64,000 nt of DNA from Ferrimonas balearica (GCF_019802055.1 NZ_JAHVHW010000005.1:84346-148345), one strand, 5' to 3'; shown: positions 7,633 to 16,595, counted from the first letter of the stretch. Numbers and translations: made by a program. The notes: generated by a model from the letters alone, not told the origin.

Positions 7633-9782
7633 CAGGGACGCCGCACCAGTCGGAAACCGGTGAAGAAGGCACGGGTCTCCGGCAGGTCATACTGTCGACG
7701 CTGACAGCTCTGGAATCGGCCGCCGGTATCCCATCCGCCTCCTCGCTCAACCCGGTGGGTGTCGGCGCCGAGGAAGTGGTACTCATGGTCGCCGGTAAAC
7801 AGCGGATTGAAGCGGCTGTGGGACTGATAACCCGCCTTGTCGTAGACATCCAGTGCCCACTCCCAGACGTGGCTGTTCAGCCCTGACAGGCCGATGGCGT
7901 TTGCGGGCAGCTCGGTCACCGGCATATGGATCGCTTCTCCGGTTTGCACCTTGGCCGGGTTGGAGGGCAGTTCCGTGGCCGCTTCAGCAATGGCAGGAGT
8001 TCCAAATGTTACGCTTTGGCCGCCGTTGCGACAGGCGTACTCAAACTCCGCTTCGGTGGGCAGGCGGAACTCGTAGTCGCTTTGGGCGTTGAGCTTGCAG
8101 GTGAAGCGCTGCGCATCAAACCAGGAAACCTGTTCGACCGCGTAATCCCCACCCAATTGGTAACGGGAGGGATTGGCGGGCATCAGGCTTTGCCACTGGT
8201 CTTGCGTCAGTTCGGTCTGAGCCATCCAGAAACCGTCAACACACACCTCCTGGGCGGGCATCTCATCCCGGGCACAGGACTGAGAGCCGCTGTCGCAGCC
8301 CTGGATGTAGCAGCCACCCTCTACCCAGACAAAGGGGATACCGGTGGTGGGCTCCCGCCAGATCTCACCGGGCTGGCCCGGTTGCGGATTGGGCGCCGGG
8401 CGGGTGAGATCCTGGGTTTTGACCAGGCTGTAGCGCTCGGTATCCCACTGCCAGAGAGCGGCTTCTCCCGCGCCGTTCAGCAGATGGCCGTTGGGGTTGA
8501 AGTTCAGGCGGTGGATGGTGCCCTCGGTGTCCATCTGGTGCAGACGCCGACCGCTGGCGGTGTCCCAGATGGTCAGTTGTTCATGACTCCAGGCCGCAGC
8601 CAGGCGCTGACCGTCCGGGCTGAACGCCAGAGCGGTAATGCCGTGTTGGGATGGGGCGGTCAAGGCACGGCGTTCGCCGGACTCAACGTCGAGCACCACC
8701 AACTGACCATTGCCTCCGGCCATTGCCAGGAAGCGATCATTACTGGAGTACGCCATGTCGTTGATGCGGCCATCAAGCAGCTTCATCTCGCTGACCTTGC
8801 TGCGGGTGGCCAGGTTCCACAGGCTCAGGTAGCCACCAATATCCCCCAGAGCCAAACGTCGACCATTGTGGTTCACGGCCAGGGCGCTCAGGGGCAGATC
8901 CCCCTCGGTATCGAGCTTGTGCTCGCGGGCATCGGTCAGTTCCCACAGGGCGGCAGAGCGATCATGACTGGCGCTGAACAGCCACTTACCATCCTGGCTG
9001 AAGGTTACAGCGACGACGGTATCTTCGTGTCCGTATCGCGTGTTGAGCAGGGTTCCGGTGGCCAGATCCCACAGTCGCACGGTGCCATCCAGGTGACCGC
9101 TGGCGGCCAGACGACCGTTGGGGGAGATCGCCGAGGCCATCACCGAACTCTCCATGGCATCGGTGCTGTATTGGGGACACCCTTCCGCCACTTGCCAGAG
9201 GGCCAGGCGACCGTTGGGGTCGGTGGTCAGGGCATGTGTACCATCCGGCGTAAAGCTGGTTGCGGGTGCGGTGGCCGGATGTTGGCCATCCTCCCCCAGT
9301 GCGTAAAGCGCCGCCAGGGTGATCTCCACCCGACGGTTGGCGGCTTTTCCGGAGGCACTCTGGTTGCTCTGGACAGGCTGGGTTTCACCAAAATAGCGGG
9401 TATCCAGGCGGATGTGCTGATTGGGCAGCAGGGCAGTTATCGCCTGAGCGACCGCTTCGGCCCGCCGCTGGGACAGGGCCATGTTGTACTCCTCCGCCCC
9501 GGCACTGTCGGTGTGGCCGCTGATGGCGATGCCCATCTGACCATCCAGCATCGGTGCCAGCTGTTCCGCCAGGGACGCCAAGCGCTGCCGGTCGGCGTCG
9601 GAGAGCATTGCGCCGTCGGTGGGGAAGAAGAGGCTCAGCGTGATCTGTTGACGCTGCCCTGAGATCAGGGCTTCGGTGGCGTCGTGCCATTGTGAGGGCT
9701 GCAGCGCGGCCTGAGCGACGCCGGTCAGCATCATGCTGGCGGCAAGCAGGCTCAACCTGGGCCATTGACGGGTCCTGGTCAC
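7632..9782 (-). CDS. OmpA domain-WD40 propeller-SUMF1 fusion envelope protein
   Basis: This 716-residue protein has a signal peptide (about residues 1-26), then an OmpA/MotB peptidoglycan-binding domain (about 45-155; SGHTDSAGAEEYNMALSQRR, NRRVEITLAAL). A WD40 propeller covers about 165-455 (repeats such as HEDTVVAVTFSQDGKWLFSA, ALAFSPDGQRLAAAW). A SUMF1/formylglycine-generating-enzyme-like domain fills the C-terminus (GCYIQGCDSGSQ, FRLPTEAEFEYACRNGG, ERGGGWDTGG, FTGFRLVRRP). The start is GTG at 9782, inside a GTGA overlap with the upstream stop. It sits among glycosyltransferases, so a periplasmic scaffold or sensor for the polysaccharide machinery is plausible. The domain combination is unusual. 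Confidence 0.85.
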   Translation of the reverse strand: MTRTRQWPRLSLLAASMMLTGVAQAALQPSQWHDATEALISGQRQQITLSLFFPTDGAMLSDADRQRLASLAEQLAPMLDGQMGIAISGHTDSAGAEEYNMALSQRRAEAVAQAITALLPNQHIRLDTRYFGETQPVQSNQSASGKAANRRVEITLAALYALGEDGQHPATAPATSFTPDGTHALTTDPNGRLALWQVAEGCPQYSTDAMESSVMASAISPNGRLAASGHLDGTVRLWDLATGTLLNTRYGHEDTVVAVTFSQDGKWLFSASHDRSAALWELTDAREHKLDTEGDLPLSALAVNHNGRRLALGDIGGYLSLWNLATRSKVSEMKLLDGRINDMAYSSNDRFLAMAGGNGQLVVLDVESGERRALTAPSQHGITALAFSPDGQRLAAAWSHEQLTIWDTASGRRLHQMDTEGTIHRLNFNPNGHLLNGAGEAALWQWDTERYSLVKTQDLTRPAPNPQPGQPGEIWREPTTGIPFVWVEGGCYIQGCDSGSQSCARDEMPAQEVCVDGFWMAQTELTQDQWQSLMPANPSRYQLGGDYAVEQVSWFDAQRFTCKLNAQSDYEFRLPTEAEFEYACRNGGQSVTFGTPAIAEAATELPSNPAKVQTGEAIHMPVTELPANAIGLSGLNSHVWEWALDVYDKAGYQSHSRFNPLFTGDHEYHFLGADTHRVERGGGWDTGGRFQSCQRRQYDLPETRAFFTGFRLVRRP

Positions 9783-10933
9783 TGATCGTTCTCCTTAGGG
9801 TTGTGCGCGGGCCCTTTGTCGGGCTCCCACTTTGGTGCGGCCCGGCCCCCTATCAGGTCCAGCCAGCCGAGCAGCATACCGATGTTTCCTAACACAAAAT
9901 ACGCTCCTCGTTCCGCCAGGCGGGCAAGGGCGTTGGGTTTAAGCCAACGGTGAAGGGCCGTCAGCAGATATCCGGATATCTGGGCCACCAGCAACGCCAG
10001 TGCCAGCCTGGAGTCGGGGGCCTCAAAGGCACTGCCCAGCAGCAGCCCAATCAAGGCGACCGGCAGCAGTCGTCGCCCAATCTTGTTGATCCAGAGCCCG
10101 ACCGCCACCTGACCATAACGCCATGGGTTGAGCAGGGCCCGGTGGTGCCTCAGGCCATTCAGACTGGCGCCAGCGATGCGCCGCCGTCTGGGTATCTCCT
10201 GCGAGAGCCGGTGAACTGGCAGGGGAACCCGGGCGATGGCGTCGGGCGCAAACACAAAGCGTTTGCCCTGGGCGATCACTGAGAGGGCGGCGTAGAGATC
10301 GTCGGTGACCGCATCGGGGATCGGGCGAAAGCTCGTCCGACGAACAGCATAGAGTTTACCGTCGTTGCTGGTCAGGCTGCCCCGGGCACTCTCTCCGGCC
10401 TTGATACGACTGTCCCAGCTGATGTACTGAGCCTGCGCCTGGGCCAAGGCATCGCCCCGTTGGATCTGGCGCTGGCCACAGACACCGCCGATGGCGGCAT
10501 CGGACAGAGGGCGGATCAGCGCCTTCAGCGCATCCGGCTCCAGCAGCGCGTCCGCATCGGTAAACACCAATACTTCGCCGGTTGCCCGGGAGGCCAGATC
10601 ATTGACCCCGGCGATCTTACCCAGGTGCTGTGCCGCCTCAACCACCTCAACCCCCGGAAAATGGCGGGCGATGGCGGCGGTGTCATCACTGGAACCGTCG
10701 CTGTAAATCAGGAGTTGTGGCGTGGGTCCGGGATAGGACAACGCCAGAGTATTGGTCAGCTTTGACGCCATCAGTTGGGCGCCGTTACGCACCACGATAA
10801 GGATGGAGAGGCTGGGCCATGGTGCGGGATCGCTCCATGGATTCGCATCGGTACGGACTTGTCGGGCACACCATAGGGGATAACCGAACAGGACCAGCGT
10901 CAGCAGGGCGAGGCAGCCGAGGATCAGCATCAT
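9779..10933 (-). CDS. GT2-family membrane glycosyltransferase
   Basis: This 384-residue protein has an N-terminal membrane segment and a GT-A domain: LSILIVVRNGAQ, LLIYSDGSSDDTAAIAR, the DxD-type motif VFTDADALLEPDAL, and RRRRIAGASLNGL, the (Q/R)xxRW-like acceptor region of processive family-2 enzymes. Two or more hydrophobic segments follow near the C-terminus. ATG 10933 overlaps the polymerase stop (ATGA); ATG 10930 is also possible. Likely it extends the lipid-linked repeat unit at the inner membrane. Confidence 0.87.
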   Translation of the reverse strand: MMLILGCLALLTLVLFGYPLWCARQVRTDANPWSDPAPWPSLSILIVVRNGAQLMASKLTNTLALSYPGPTPQLLIYSDGSSDDTAAIARHFPGVEVVEAAQHLGKIAGVNDLASRATGEVLVFTDADALLEPDALKALIRPLSDAAIGGVCGQRQIQRGDALAQAQAQYISWDSRIKAGESARGSLTSNDGKLYAVRRTSFRPIPDAVTDDLYAALSVIAQGKRFVFAPDAIARVPLPVHRLSQEIPRRRRIAGASLNGLRHHRALLNPWRYGQVAVGLWINKIGRRLLPVALIGLLLGSAFEAPDSRLALALLVAQISGYLLTALHRWLKPNALARLAERGAYFVLGNIGMLLGWLDLIGGRAAPKWEPDKGPAHNPKENDQ

Positions 10934-12300
10934 GACGAACGCTCCGCATCTCGGCGCAGCAGTGCCGCCACCGGCAGGATCAGCAGCCAGTATTTATGGT
11001 GGGTGTCGCTGAAGATGGTCAGGTATGCCAGCAGCGTAATAAACATGATGCGGTAGCTGGCGACCAGATCCGCCTGTTCCCATTGCTGGCGGGCCTGCCA
11101 CAGTCGCTCCGAGGTGCGCAGGTCCTGATAGCCCCGGTACTGGATGGCGAGGAACAGCATAAAGCCCAGTAAGCCGGAGCCCACCAGCACCTCAACATAG
11201 CTGTTGTGGGCAAACCGTCGGTCACTCTTGCCCTTGCGGCTGAAGGTTTTGGCCTCTTCCGAACGCACATAGCGCTCCGGGAAGGTACCCGGCCCATGCC
11301 CCAGCAGCGGAGCCTCTTTGAAGCTGTCCCAGCCCACCACAAGGTAGGAGCTGCGTCGGCTCAGGGATTTATCGCCGCTGTCGGTGATGCTGAGCTGACG
11401 CTCCCAAAAGCTCTGGGGCAGGGTCATCACTGTGGCCGATACGCCCAATGCCATAATGGCGATAAGCAGACCGAGCAGGCGGATCTTAAACCGATGGCGA
11501 TAGTGCCACACCAATTGCGCCGTACAGACGCCAAGCATCAGCACCGCGCCACGGGAGTAAGTGGCCGCCAGTGCCAGCAGGGTCAGGGCGATAAGCGAAC
11601 CGTAAAGGAGCTTGTCCCGCCAGGCGGGACGATACAGCAGCCGGTGAACCAGCAGAGGCAGGCCGAACAACAGCATCAGCCCCATATTGTTGGGGTCCCG
11701 GGTTCCCCCCAGGCCACGGGTAATATCGCCCTTCTCTGCCGCCAGTCCTTCCAGCCCCAGGAAGCTGCCCATTACCGCCAACAGGGCGCCAATACCGATG
11801 CTGATAATCAGCACATTGGGCAGATGCCGATAGAGCTCCTCGGGACGCAACAGAAACAGGGGCAGAGCGATAAACACGACGCCGGCAAACCACAGCAGGG
11901 TGTCCTTGAAAGCCACATCCGGGTAGGGGCTGAAAGCCAGTGCAATCAGATTAACCGCCATAAACAGGGCCATCAGTGGCCAAAAGCTGGCTCGGGCGTC
12001 GGAGAGCGGCCGACGTCGAAGCAGCAGGTCCACCGCCAGGATCAGAATCAGCAGCGCCGCCAACAACCAGGCGATGTCGATCCGGTCGCCCAGCACCTTA
12101 CGGTATGCCCCGAAGGGGATGGTGGCCACCATGGCCAGAAAACCCCAGTGGGGGGCACGCGCCACCAGCAGCGCCATAAGCAGGGCAAAGGGCGGCACCC
12201 AGGCCGCCCAGTAATAGGGCGTCACCAGCATGACCAGGGAGAGGCTAAGCAGCCCTGTCAGCAGAATGGTGATGGCCAGATTATTGCCCGCTCTGAACAT
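10930..12300 (-). CDS. O-antigen ligase/polymerase family protein (Wzy-like)
   Basis: This 456-residue protein has about 11-12 hydrophobic helices and a large periplasmic loop containing RRSSYLVVGWDSFKEAPLLG, then HGPGTFPERYV and FAHNSYVEVLVGSGLLGFML. This is the Wzy_C/O-antigen ligase pattern. In this operon it most likely polymerises repeat units in the periplasm. It lies 3 bases after the priming transferase gene. Ligase and polymerase functions cannot be separated from sequence, but the operon context with Wzz- and Wza-like genes favours polymerase. Confidence 0.85.
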   Translation of the reverse strand: MFRAGNNLAITILLTGLLSLSLVMLVTPYYWAAWVPPFALLMALLVARAPHWGFLAMVATIPFGAYRKVLGDRIDIAWLLAALLILILAVDLLLRRRPLSDARASFWPLMALFMAVNLIALAFSPYPDVAFKDTLLWFAGVVFIALPLFLLRPEELYRHLPNVLIISIGIGALLAVMGSFLGLEGLAAEKGDITRGLGGTRDPNNMGLMLLFGLPLLVHRLLYRPAWRDKLLYGSLIALTLLALAATYSRGAVLMLGVCTAQLVWHYRHRFKIRLLGLLIAIMALGVSATVMTLPQSFWERQLSITDSGDKSLSRRSSYLVVGWDSFKEAPLLGHGPGTFPERYVRSEEAKTFSRKGKSDRRFAHNSYVEVLVGSGLLGFMLFLAIQYRGYQDLRTSERLWQARQQWEQADLVASYRIMFITLLAYLTIFSDTHHKYWLLILPVAALLRRDAERSS

Positions 12301-12303
12301 GGC

Positions 12304-13308
12304 TCAGCCCATGAAGTATTTGCTGAGGAAATAGCGGTTCAGCGGTGTCGCTTCCGCGATCTCCACCAGATAGCAGTGGGGCTCTTGCGGCATCGCCCGA
12401 CTGTCGATCACCCGGCCCTGTACCCGGCACAGCTTGGTGCGAAAACGGGCGCCCCGGACAAAGTGTTTGGTCAGGACCATCTCCAGCTCCTGGCTGGTGT
12501 CGGTCAGCGGGTGAGACAGGGCAACCAGCATCGCATCGTAGGTGATGTTGACGATATGGCCCTGAATGGGCGGCTGGCACTGCAACTGGACCCGGGCCCG
12601 ACGGGGCTTATAGCGTCGGGTATGGCGACGTTCACTCCACTGCTGACCATGGACAATGCGCCCACCGGTGTTGCGCAGTAACCGCCAGCATTGGCGCAGC
12701 AGTCGTTGGCTCAACACCAGGTTGGCCCGGAGGAAGAACAGGAGATCGCCCCGCAGATGTCGTCGGTTGATGTAGACGTTATCGATAAAACTGCGGATCC
12801 GCTTGTCGGTGCCGTGTGGGGTAAAGAGTTGCGAATACCCCAAGATGCCCGGTGCGACACGGAAGCGATGATCGTAGAAGGGGATCTCCTTGCACATCTT
12901 CTCGTAGACCGCCGGACGCTCCGGTCGCGGGCCGATCAGGGCCATATCGCCCTTGATGACACACCAGACCTGGGGCAGTTCATCCAGGTGAGTATCCCGG
13001 AGAAACTGGCCAAAAGGGGTCACCAGCTTCTGGCTGGGATCAAGCAGCTTGGCGCCAATGATCGACTCCGCGTCGGGCACCAGGGTGCGGAACTTGTAGA
13101 GAGTGAAGGGGGCACGGTTCTTACCCAGGCGGGTGCCCCGGTAAAACACCGGACCACCATCCTGAAGCTTGATGATGAAGGCAAACACCAACCCAAGGGG
13201 CAGGGAGAGCAGCAACATCAGCCAAACCACCAGCAGTTCCAGCAGACGACTCCAACGCTTAACCGGTATGGCAGAACCGATTGAGCGGGACACAAACTGA
13301 TTCATCAT
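12304..13308 (-). CDS. Undecaprenyl-phosphate sugar-phosphate transferase with PilZ-like C-terminus
   Basis: This 334-residue protein has one N-terminal membrane segment (LLVVWLMLLLSLPLGLVFAF) and the bacterial sugar transferase core: GGPVFYRGTRLGKNRAPFTL, YKFRTLVPDAES, THLDELPQVWCVIKGDMALI, GPRPERP and RFRVAPGILG. It should start repeat-unit synthesis by moving a sugar phosphate to undecaprenyl phosphate. After about residue 215 comes an extra ~115-residue region with an RRHTRRYKPR motif and beta-rich sequence ending in HCYLVEIAEATPL, resembling a PilZ domain. The usual D/NxSxxG motif is degenerate (NITYDAML), so c-di-GMP binding is uncertain. ATGA overlap with the upstream gene. Confidence 0.85.
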   Translation of the reverse strand: MMNQFVSRSIGSAIPVKRWSRLLELLVVWLMLLLSLPLGLVFAFIIKLQDGGPVFYRGTRLGKNRAPFTLYKFRTLVPDAESIIGAKLLDPSQKLVTPFGQFLRDTHLDELPQVWCVIKGDMALIGPRPERPAVYEKMCKEIPFYDHRFRVAPGILGYSQLFTPHGTDKRIRSFIDNVYINRRHLRGDLLFFLRANLVLSQRLLRQCWRLLRNTGGRIVHGQQWSERRHTRRYKPRRARVQLQCQPPIQGHIVNITYDAMLVALSHPLTDTSQELEMVLTKHFVRGARFRTKLCRVQGRVIDSRAMPQEPHCYLVEIAEATPLNRYFLSKYFMG

Positions 13309-14744
13309 TCAGGGCCTTTCGATACCGACTGAGAGGCGGGTGCAACGTGAGGTAAAGAGAGCAGTGTGGGCAGGCCCAGGTGTTGCTGGGAGTCTTCTGC
13401 CCGCTTAAAGCTGTGATCAAAGAACTCGTTGATAAAGCCGATGCAGATGCCGGTGATCAGCGCCACGATCAGGCCGACCGGCAGCATGGTTTTCCAACGG
13501 GGGAACAGGGGCTCCAACTGGGCTTCCGGTTGAACCAGCACCACCACCTGGGCATTCAGATGCTCATCGCTGAAACGGCTCTGGATATCCGCTTGCTCCC
13601 GGCGCTTGTAGAAGGTCTCGTAGGAGTAGCCCAGCAGTTTGATCTCCTGATCCAGACGCTCCAGTTGCAGCTTCACCTGCTGCAGCTCCACATTGCGCTG
13701 GTTCAGCACCATCATCCGCTGATTCAGGGTGTTGATCTCAGCGCGCAGCAATGCGGCCTGGTCAGACAGCTCCTGCTGCAGGTTGCTGATCTCCTCCCTC
13801 AGGATGTCGTAGGTTTGATCGATCTGATGGGCCAGCGCTTTGGCGGGCGGCGCATCCGGCAGATAGACCTGACTCATCTCGGTCTGGCGGGACACCAGAG
13901 ACTGAATCTCGGTGGTCAGCTTCTGCACTGTGACATTGTCGATAAAGGAGAAGTAGTGCAGCGCCTGCTCATCCAGTGCCTGGGCCAGCTTCTGCTGACG
14001 GTGAGTGAGGCTTTGCGCTTCCTGGTCCAGTCGACTGAGCTGCAGCTTCAACTCGCGCAGCAGGGTGAGATTCTGCTCAATCTCCTGTGCCGGAGCCGCT
14101 GCCTGATGGGTTTCGATCAGCGCCATCTTCTCAGCCCGGCGTTGGCTCAACTGAGCGCTGTAATTGTCGGTCTGCTGAGTAAACAGGTCACGCAGGGTGT
14201 CCGGCTCAAACACCGTCGTCCGGTAAGTCAGGTAGCTGTTGACCACCGATTGCAGCACCTCGCTGCCCTCATCGGGATCCGGCCAGGCCAGACTGATGCG
14301 GATCACCTTTGAGGAGGGCACCACCTTGGTGCCCAGCTTGGCCGCCAGTCCCCGGGTGGCTTTCACCCATTCAGCTTCATCCTCTGGCGCTTCCCAGAGG
14401 CCCTGCTCAACCAGACGCTCAACCGCCTGCCGCAACACCGCCTGTGAGGTGATGATGGCCACTTCGGAGTTGAGGTCATCTTCGTTGACCGGATTGACCC
14501 GAAGCATGGTCTCTTCCAGCATCTCCGGCGTGCGTTCCACCTGCTTCGATTTAAGCAGCACGGTGGAGTCGATCTGGTATACCGACGGCCAGAACAACAG
14601 CACCGCCAGCACCATCAGGAAGACCAGCAGCGCAACCCGCTGAATCAACCATTTCTGCATGAACAGGATGGTGACCAGTTCGCGTAGCGGATTCTCGGTT
14701 CCCTGGGCCTGACGGTCCGGGAAAGGGGTTGTCACGTTTTGCAT
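13305..14744 (-). CDS. Chain-length determinant (Wzz/PCP-2a-like) protein
   Basis: This 479-residue inner-membrane protein has two membrane segments, one near residues 38-55 (VALLVFLMVLAVLLFWPSV) and one near the C-terminus (MLPVGLIVALITGICIGFIN). Between them lies a long coiled-coil periplasmic domain (QLSQRRAEKMALIETHQ, LNQRNVELQQVKLQLERLDQ). This is the layout of polysaccharide co-polymerases that set chain length and join the Wza-like exporter to the kinase. It lacks a fused kinase; the separate ATPase is encoded upstream. It overlaps its neighbours by 1 base (TGATG) and 4 bases (ATGA). Confidence 0.88.
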   Translation of the reverse strand: MQNVTTPFPDRQAQGTENPLRELVTILFMQKWLIQRVALLVFLMVLAVLLFWPSVYQIDSTVLLKSKQVERTPEMLEETMLRVNPVNEDDLNSEVAIITSQAVLRQAVERLVEQGLWEAPEDEAEWVKATRGLAAKLGTKVVPSSKVIRISLAWPDPDEGSEVLQSVVNSYLTYRTTVFEPDTLRDLFTQQTDNYSAQLSQRRAEKMALIETHQAAAPAQEIEQNLTLLRELKLQLSRLDQEAQSLTHRQQKLAQALDEQALHYFSFIDNVTVQKLTTEIQSLVSRQTEMSQVYLPDAPPAKALAHQIDQTYDILREEISNLQQELSDQAALLRAEINTLNQRMMVLNQRNVELQQVKLQLERLDQEIKLLGYSYETFYKRREQADIQSRFSDEHLNAQVVVLVQPEAQLEPLFPRWKTMLPVGLIVALITGICIGFINEFFDHSFKRAEDSQQHLGLPTLLSLPHVAPASQSVSKGPE

Positions 14745-15763
14745 CAGTTGTCACTCGGTCGGAAGCTGAAGCCCCAGCCGCGGTACAGCAGCAGGACGTC
14801 GGCAAGTTGTCGCATGACGGCGGAAGCGGTGGCCAGGGAGGTGCTGGGTACGTAGACCACGTCATCAGGCATCAGGTAGAAGTGGCTGCTGCCGGCCCCG
14901 AGTTGCAGGGCGCTGTCGAGATCCACGCGGGTGCCCACCAGCTTCTTACCCTGTCGGCGAACCACCACGATGTGATCGAGTCGGGCAGAGGGGCTGTGGC
15001 TGCCCGCCATGGCCAGTGCCTGAGCCACGGAAGTGGGCTTACTGATCTTGATGGCGCCCGGTTTACCCACTTCACCCAGAACGTAGATCTGGGAACCCGC
15101 GTGCTTCTCCAGGAAGAGGTCCACATGCAGGCTGTTGCTGATCTTGTTGTAGTGATCGTTCAACTCGGCATTCACCTGCTGGATGGTGCGGTCAGCCACG
15201 TAGAGGTCGCCCACCATGGGGAAAGTGACAAAGCCATCGGGGCGGACGGTTACCAGTCGGCTCAAACCCCGGGAGGCGGTGTGCAGGTCTTTTTTCAGCT
15301 CACGGATCTGGGTCAGGTACTCCGGCAGCGTTACGTAGATTTGAGGATCCCGCAGAATGTCACTGAAGGACTCGCGAAGCTCCGCCGTGAGCTCATCCGT
15401 GGTCTTGTTGTAGACGTTTACTGCGCCGATGTAGGGCAGAGCGATGGTGCCATCCGGCAGGATCTTCTGCTCCTGATCCAACTCCGGGGCATTCACAAAG
15501 CGGACGGAAACCGTATCCCCCAGAGAGATGCGGTAAGCCTTCTCGCGGGACCAGGTCTGGATCTGAAACAGAACGTCGAGCTGGTCTCCCGGTACGATGC
15601 GGTACTGGGAGAGGATCTGATACTCAGGCTCGGTAAAGGAGAAGGTGTCCTGAGCCAGGGTGACCTCTTCGCCAATGGGGAAATCATTGGTCGAACAACC
15701 CGCCAGGAACAGCAACATGATGGCCGCCAGCACGTGACGGCAGAGAGAGTTAAAACTTGCCAT
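14744..15763 (-). CDS. Polysaccharide export lipoprotein (Wza-like, SLBB domains)
   Basis: This 339-residue protein has a lipoprotein signal with the lipobox FLAGC (cysteine near residue 23). It has the polysaccharide export domain YRIVPGDQLDVLFQIQTW and LPDGTIALPYIGAVNVYNKT, then repeats of VRPDGFVTFPMVGDLYVADR and SLBB-like segments (VLGEVGKPGAIKISKPTSVA, ALAMAGSHSPSARLD). It should form the outer-membrane channel for the polymer. The start overlaps the upstream ATPase gene by 14 bases. Confidence 0.9.
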   Translation of the reverse strand: MASFNSLCRHVLAAIMLLFLAGCSTNDFPIGEEVTLAQDTFSFTEPEYQILSQYRIVPGDQLDVLFQIQTWSREKAYRISLGDTVSVRFVNAPELDQEQKILPDGTIALPYIGAVNVYNKTTDELTAELRESFSDILRDPQIYVTLPEYLTQIRELKKDLHTASRGLSRLVTVRPDGFVTFPMVGDLYVADRTIQQVNAELNDHYNKISNSLHVDLFLEKHAGSQIYVLGEVGKPGAIKISKPTSVAQALAMAGSHSPSARLDHIVVVRRQGKKLVGTRVDLDSALQLGAGSSHFYLMPDDVVYVPSTSLATASAVMRQLADVLLLYRGWGFSFRPSDN

Positions 15764-16427
15764 AGAGTCGGCTCGGGACGTAGTAACGACGTTGGTTCAT
15801 GACGGAACCGATGACGTGGTCACCGGCGCTTTTAAGGCGTTCCAATGCCACCTGGGCGACCTGCCACTTGGTGACTTCGCATTGCAGAACAAGCAGAGTC
15901 GCGGCCGCCAATTGGTGGATGGCGAGCGTCTCAGGGGTATCCAGTACGGCAGGACCATCGATCACCACCACCTCGTACTGCGCCAGCAATTGGGCCCAAC
16001 GCTCAGAAAGCTGGTCGTTGTCCTTATGCCAAAGACTGCGGGGGCCTTCTCCCCAGGGCATCACCTCCAGCCGATCAAACTCCGTTTTCTGCGGTGCTGC
16101 CTGGTCATCCCCCTGCAGGTACTGAGCAAGTCCGAGCTGCCCGTCCAACTGAAACAGGCGGGCCATAGGGCTGGCAGAGGGGTCGGCGCTGACCAGAAGG
16201 ACGCGGCTGTTGCTGTGCTGGGCCAGGGTGTGGGCCAGGGCGATGGCGGTGGTGGTTTTTCCTTCACCGCGACGGGCGCTGGTCACCAGAAGAGAGGCTG
16301 GCAGTCCGCCTTCATCATTACGGAACAGGTTACCGCGAAGTTGTGAAAGCTCCCGTTGACTCGCAAACAGGATGCGGCGCGCCTCCCCCGTCAGAACCCC
16401 TGACGTTTGGGCGTTAGAGTGTGGCAT
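15750..16427 (-). CDS. CpsD/CapB-like tyrosine-kinase-type ATPase
   Basis: This 225-residue cytoplasmic ATPase has Walker A TSARRGEGKTTTAIAL at about residues 48-63 and a Walker B-like YEVVVIDGPAVLD at about 150-162, typical of bacterial tyrosine autokinases in polysaccharide assembly. The tyrosine cluster at the C-terminus is sparse (RRYYVPSRLYGKF), so autophosphorylation sites would be few. The Walker A' position is altered (VLLVSADPSAS). It is the first gene of the operon, 70 bases downstream of the promoter proposed at 16498-16525, and works with the Wzz-like protein. Confidence 0.83.
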   Translation of the reverse strand: MPHSNAQTSGVLTGEARRILFASQRELSQLRGNLFRNDEGGLPASLLVTSARRGEGKTTTAIALAHTLAQHSNSRVLLVSADPSASPMARLFQLDGQLGLAQYLQGDDQAAPQKTEFDRLEVMPWGEGPRSLWHKDNDQLSERWAQLLAQYEVVVIDGPAVLDTPETLAIHQLAAATLLVLQCEVTKWQVAQVALERLKSAGDHVIGSVMNQRRYYVPSRLYGKF

Positions 16428-16497
16428 GGCAAGTCCTTGGCCGACGAGTTGTGATCACCAGGGCGATGATCTCGCCTGTTATCGATAGTCGCTAGAG

Positions 16498-16525
16498 ATT
16501 CTACCATGTTGAAAAACATGGGCAA
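16498..16525 (-). promoter_or_regulatory. Putative promoter of the exopolysaccharide operon with a dyad in its spacer
   Basis: On the minus strand, TTGCCC (16520-16525) and TAGAAT (16498-16503) are separated by 16 bases, matching sigma-70 -35 (4/6) and -10 (5/6). The spacer is nearly all a perfect 7-base inverted repeat (16504-16510 and 16515-16521), which could be an operator or an RNA hairpin. It lies about 70 bases upstream of the first operon gene. Promoter use is inferred. Confidence 0.5.
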
Positions 16526-16595
16526 ATTCTCGAGCGCTGTAAGTTTCTTGTTGGGCTTTGACTGGAAAGAACGTAAAGGGAGAGATATTTGGATC

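Noticed and set aside
7926..9662. A 578-codon plus-strand frame opposite the OmpA-WD40-SUMF1 gene
   Set aside because: It lacks a domain and a ribosome site; the minus-strand product has three clear domains.
11206..12681. A long Gln-rich plus-strand frame opposite the polymerase gene
   Set aside because: Composition is typical of antisense frames; membrane-protein frame on the other strand is clearly real.
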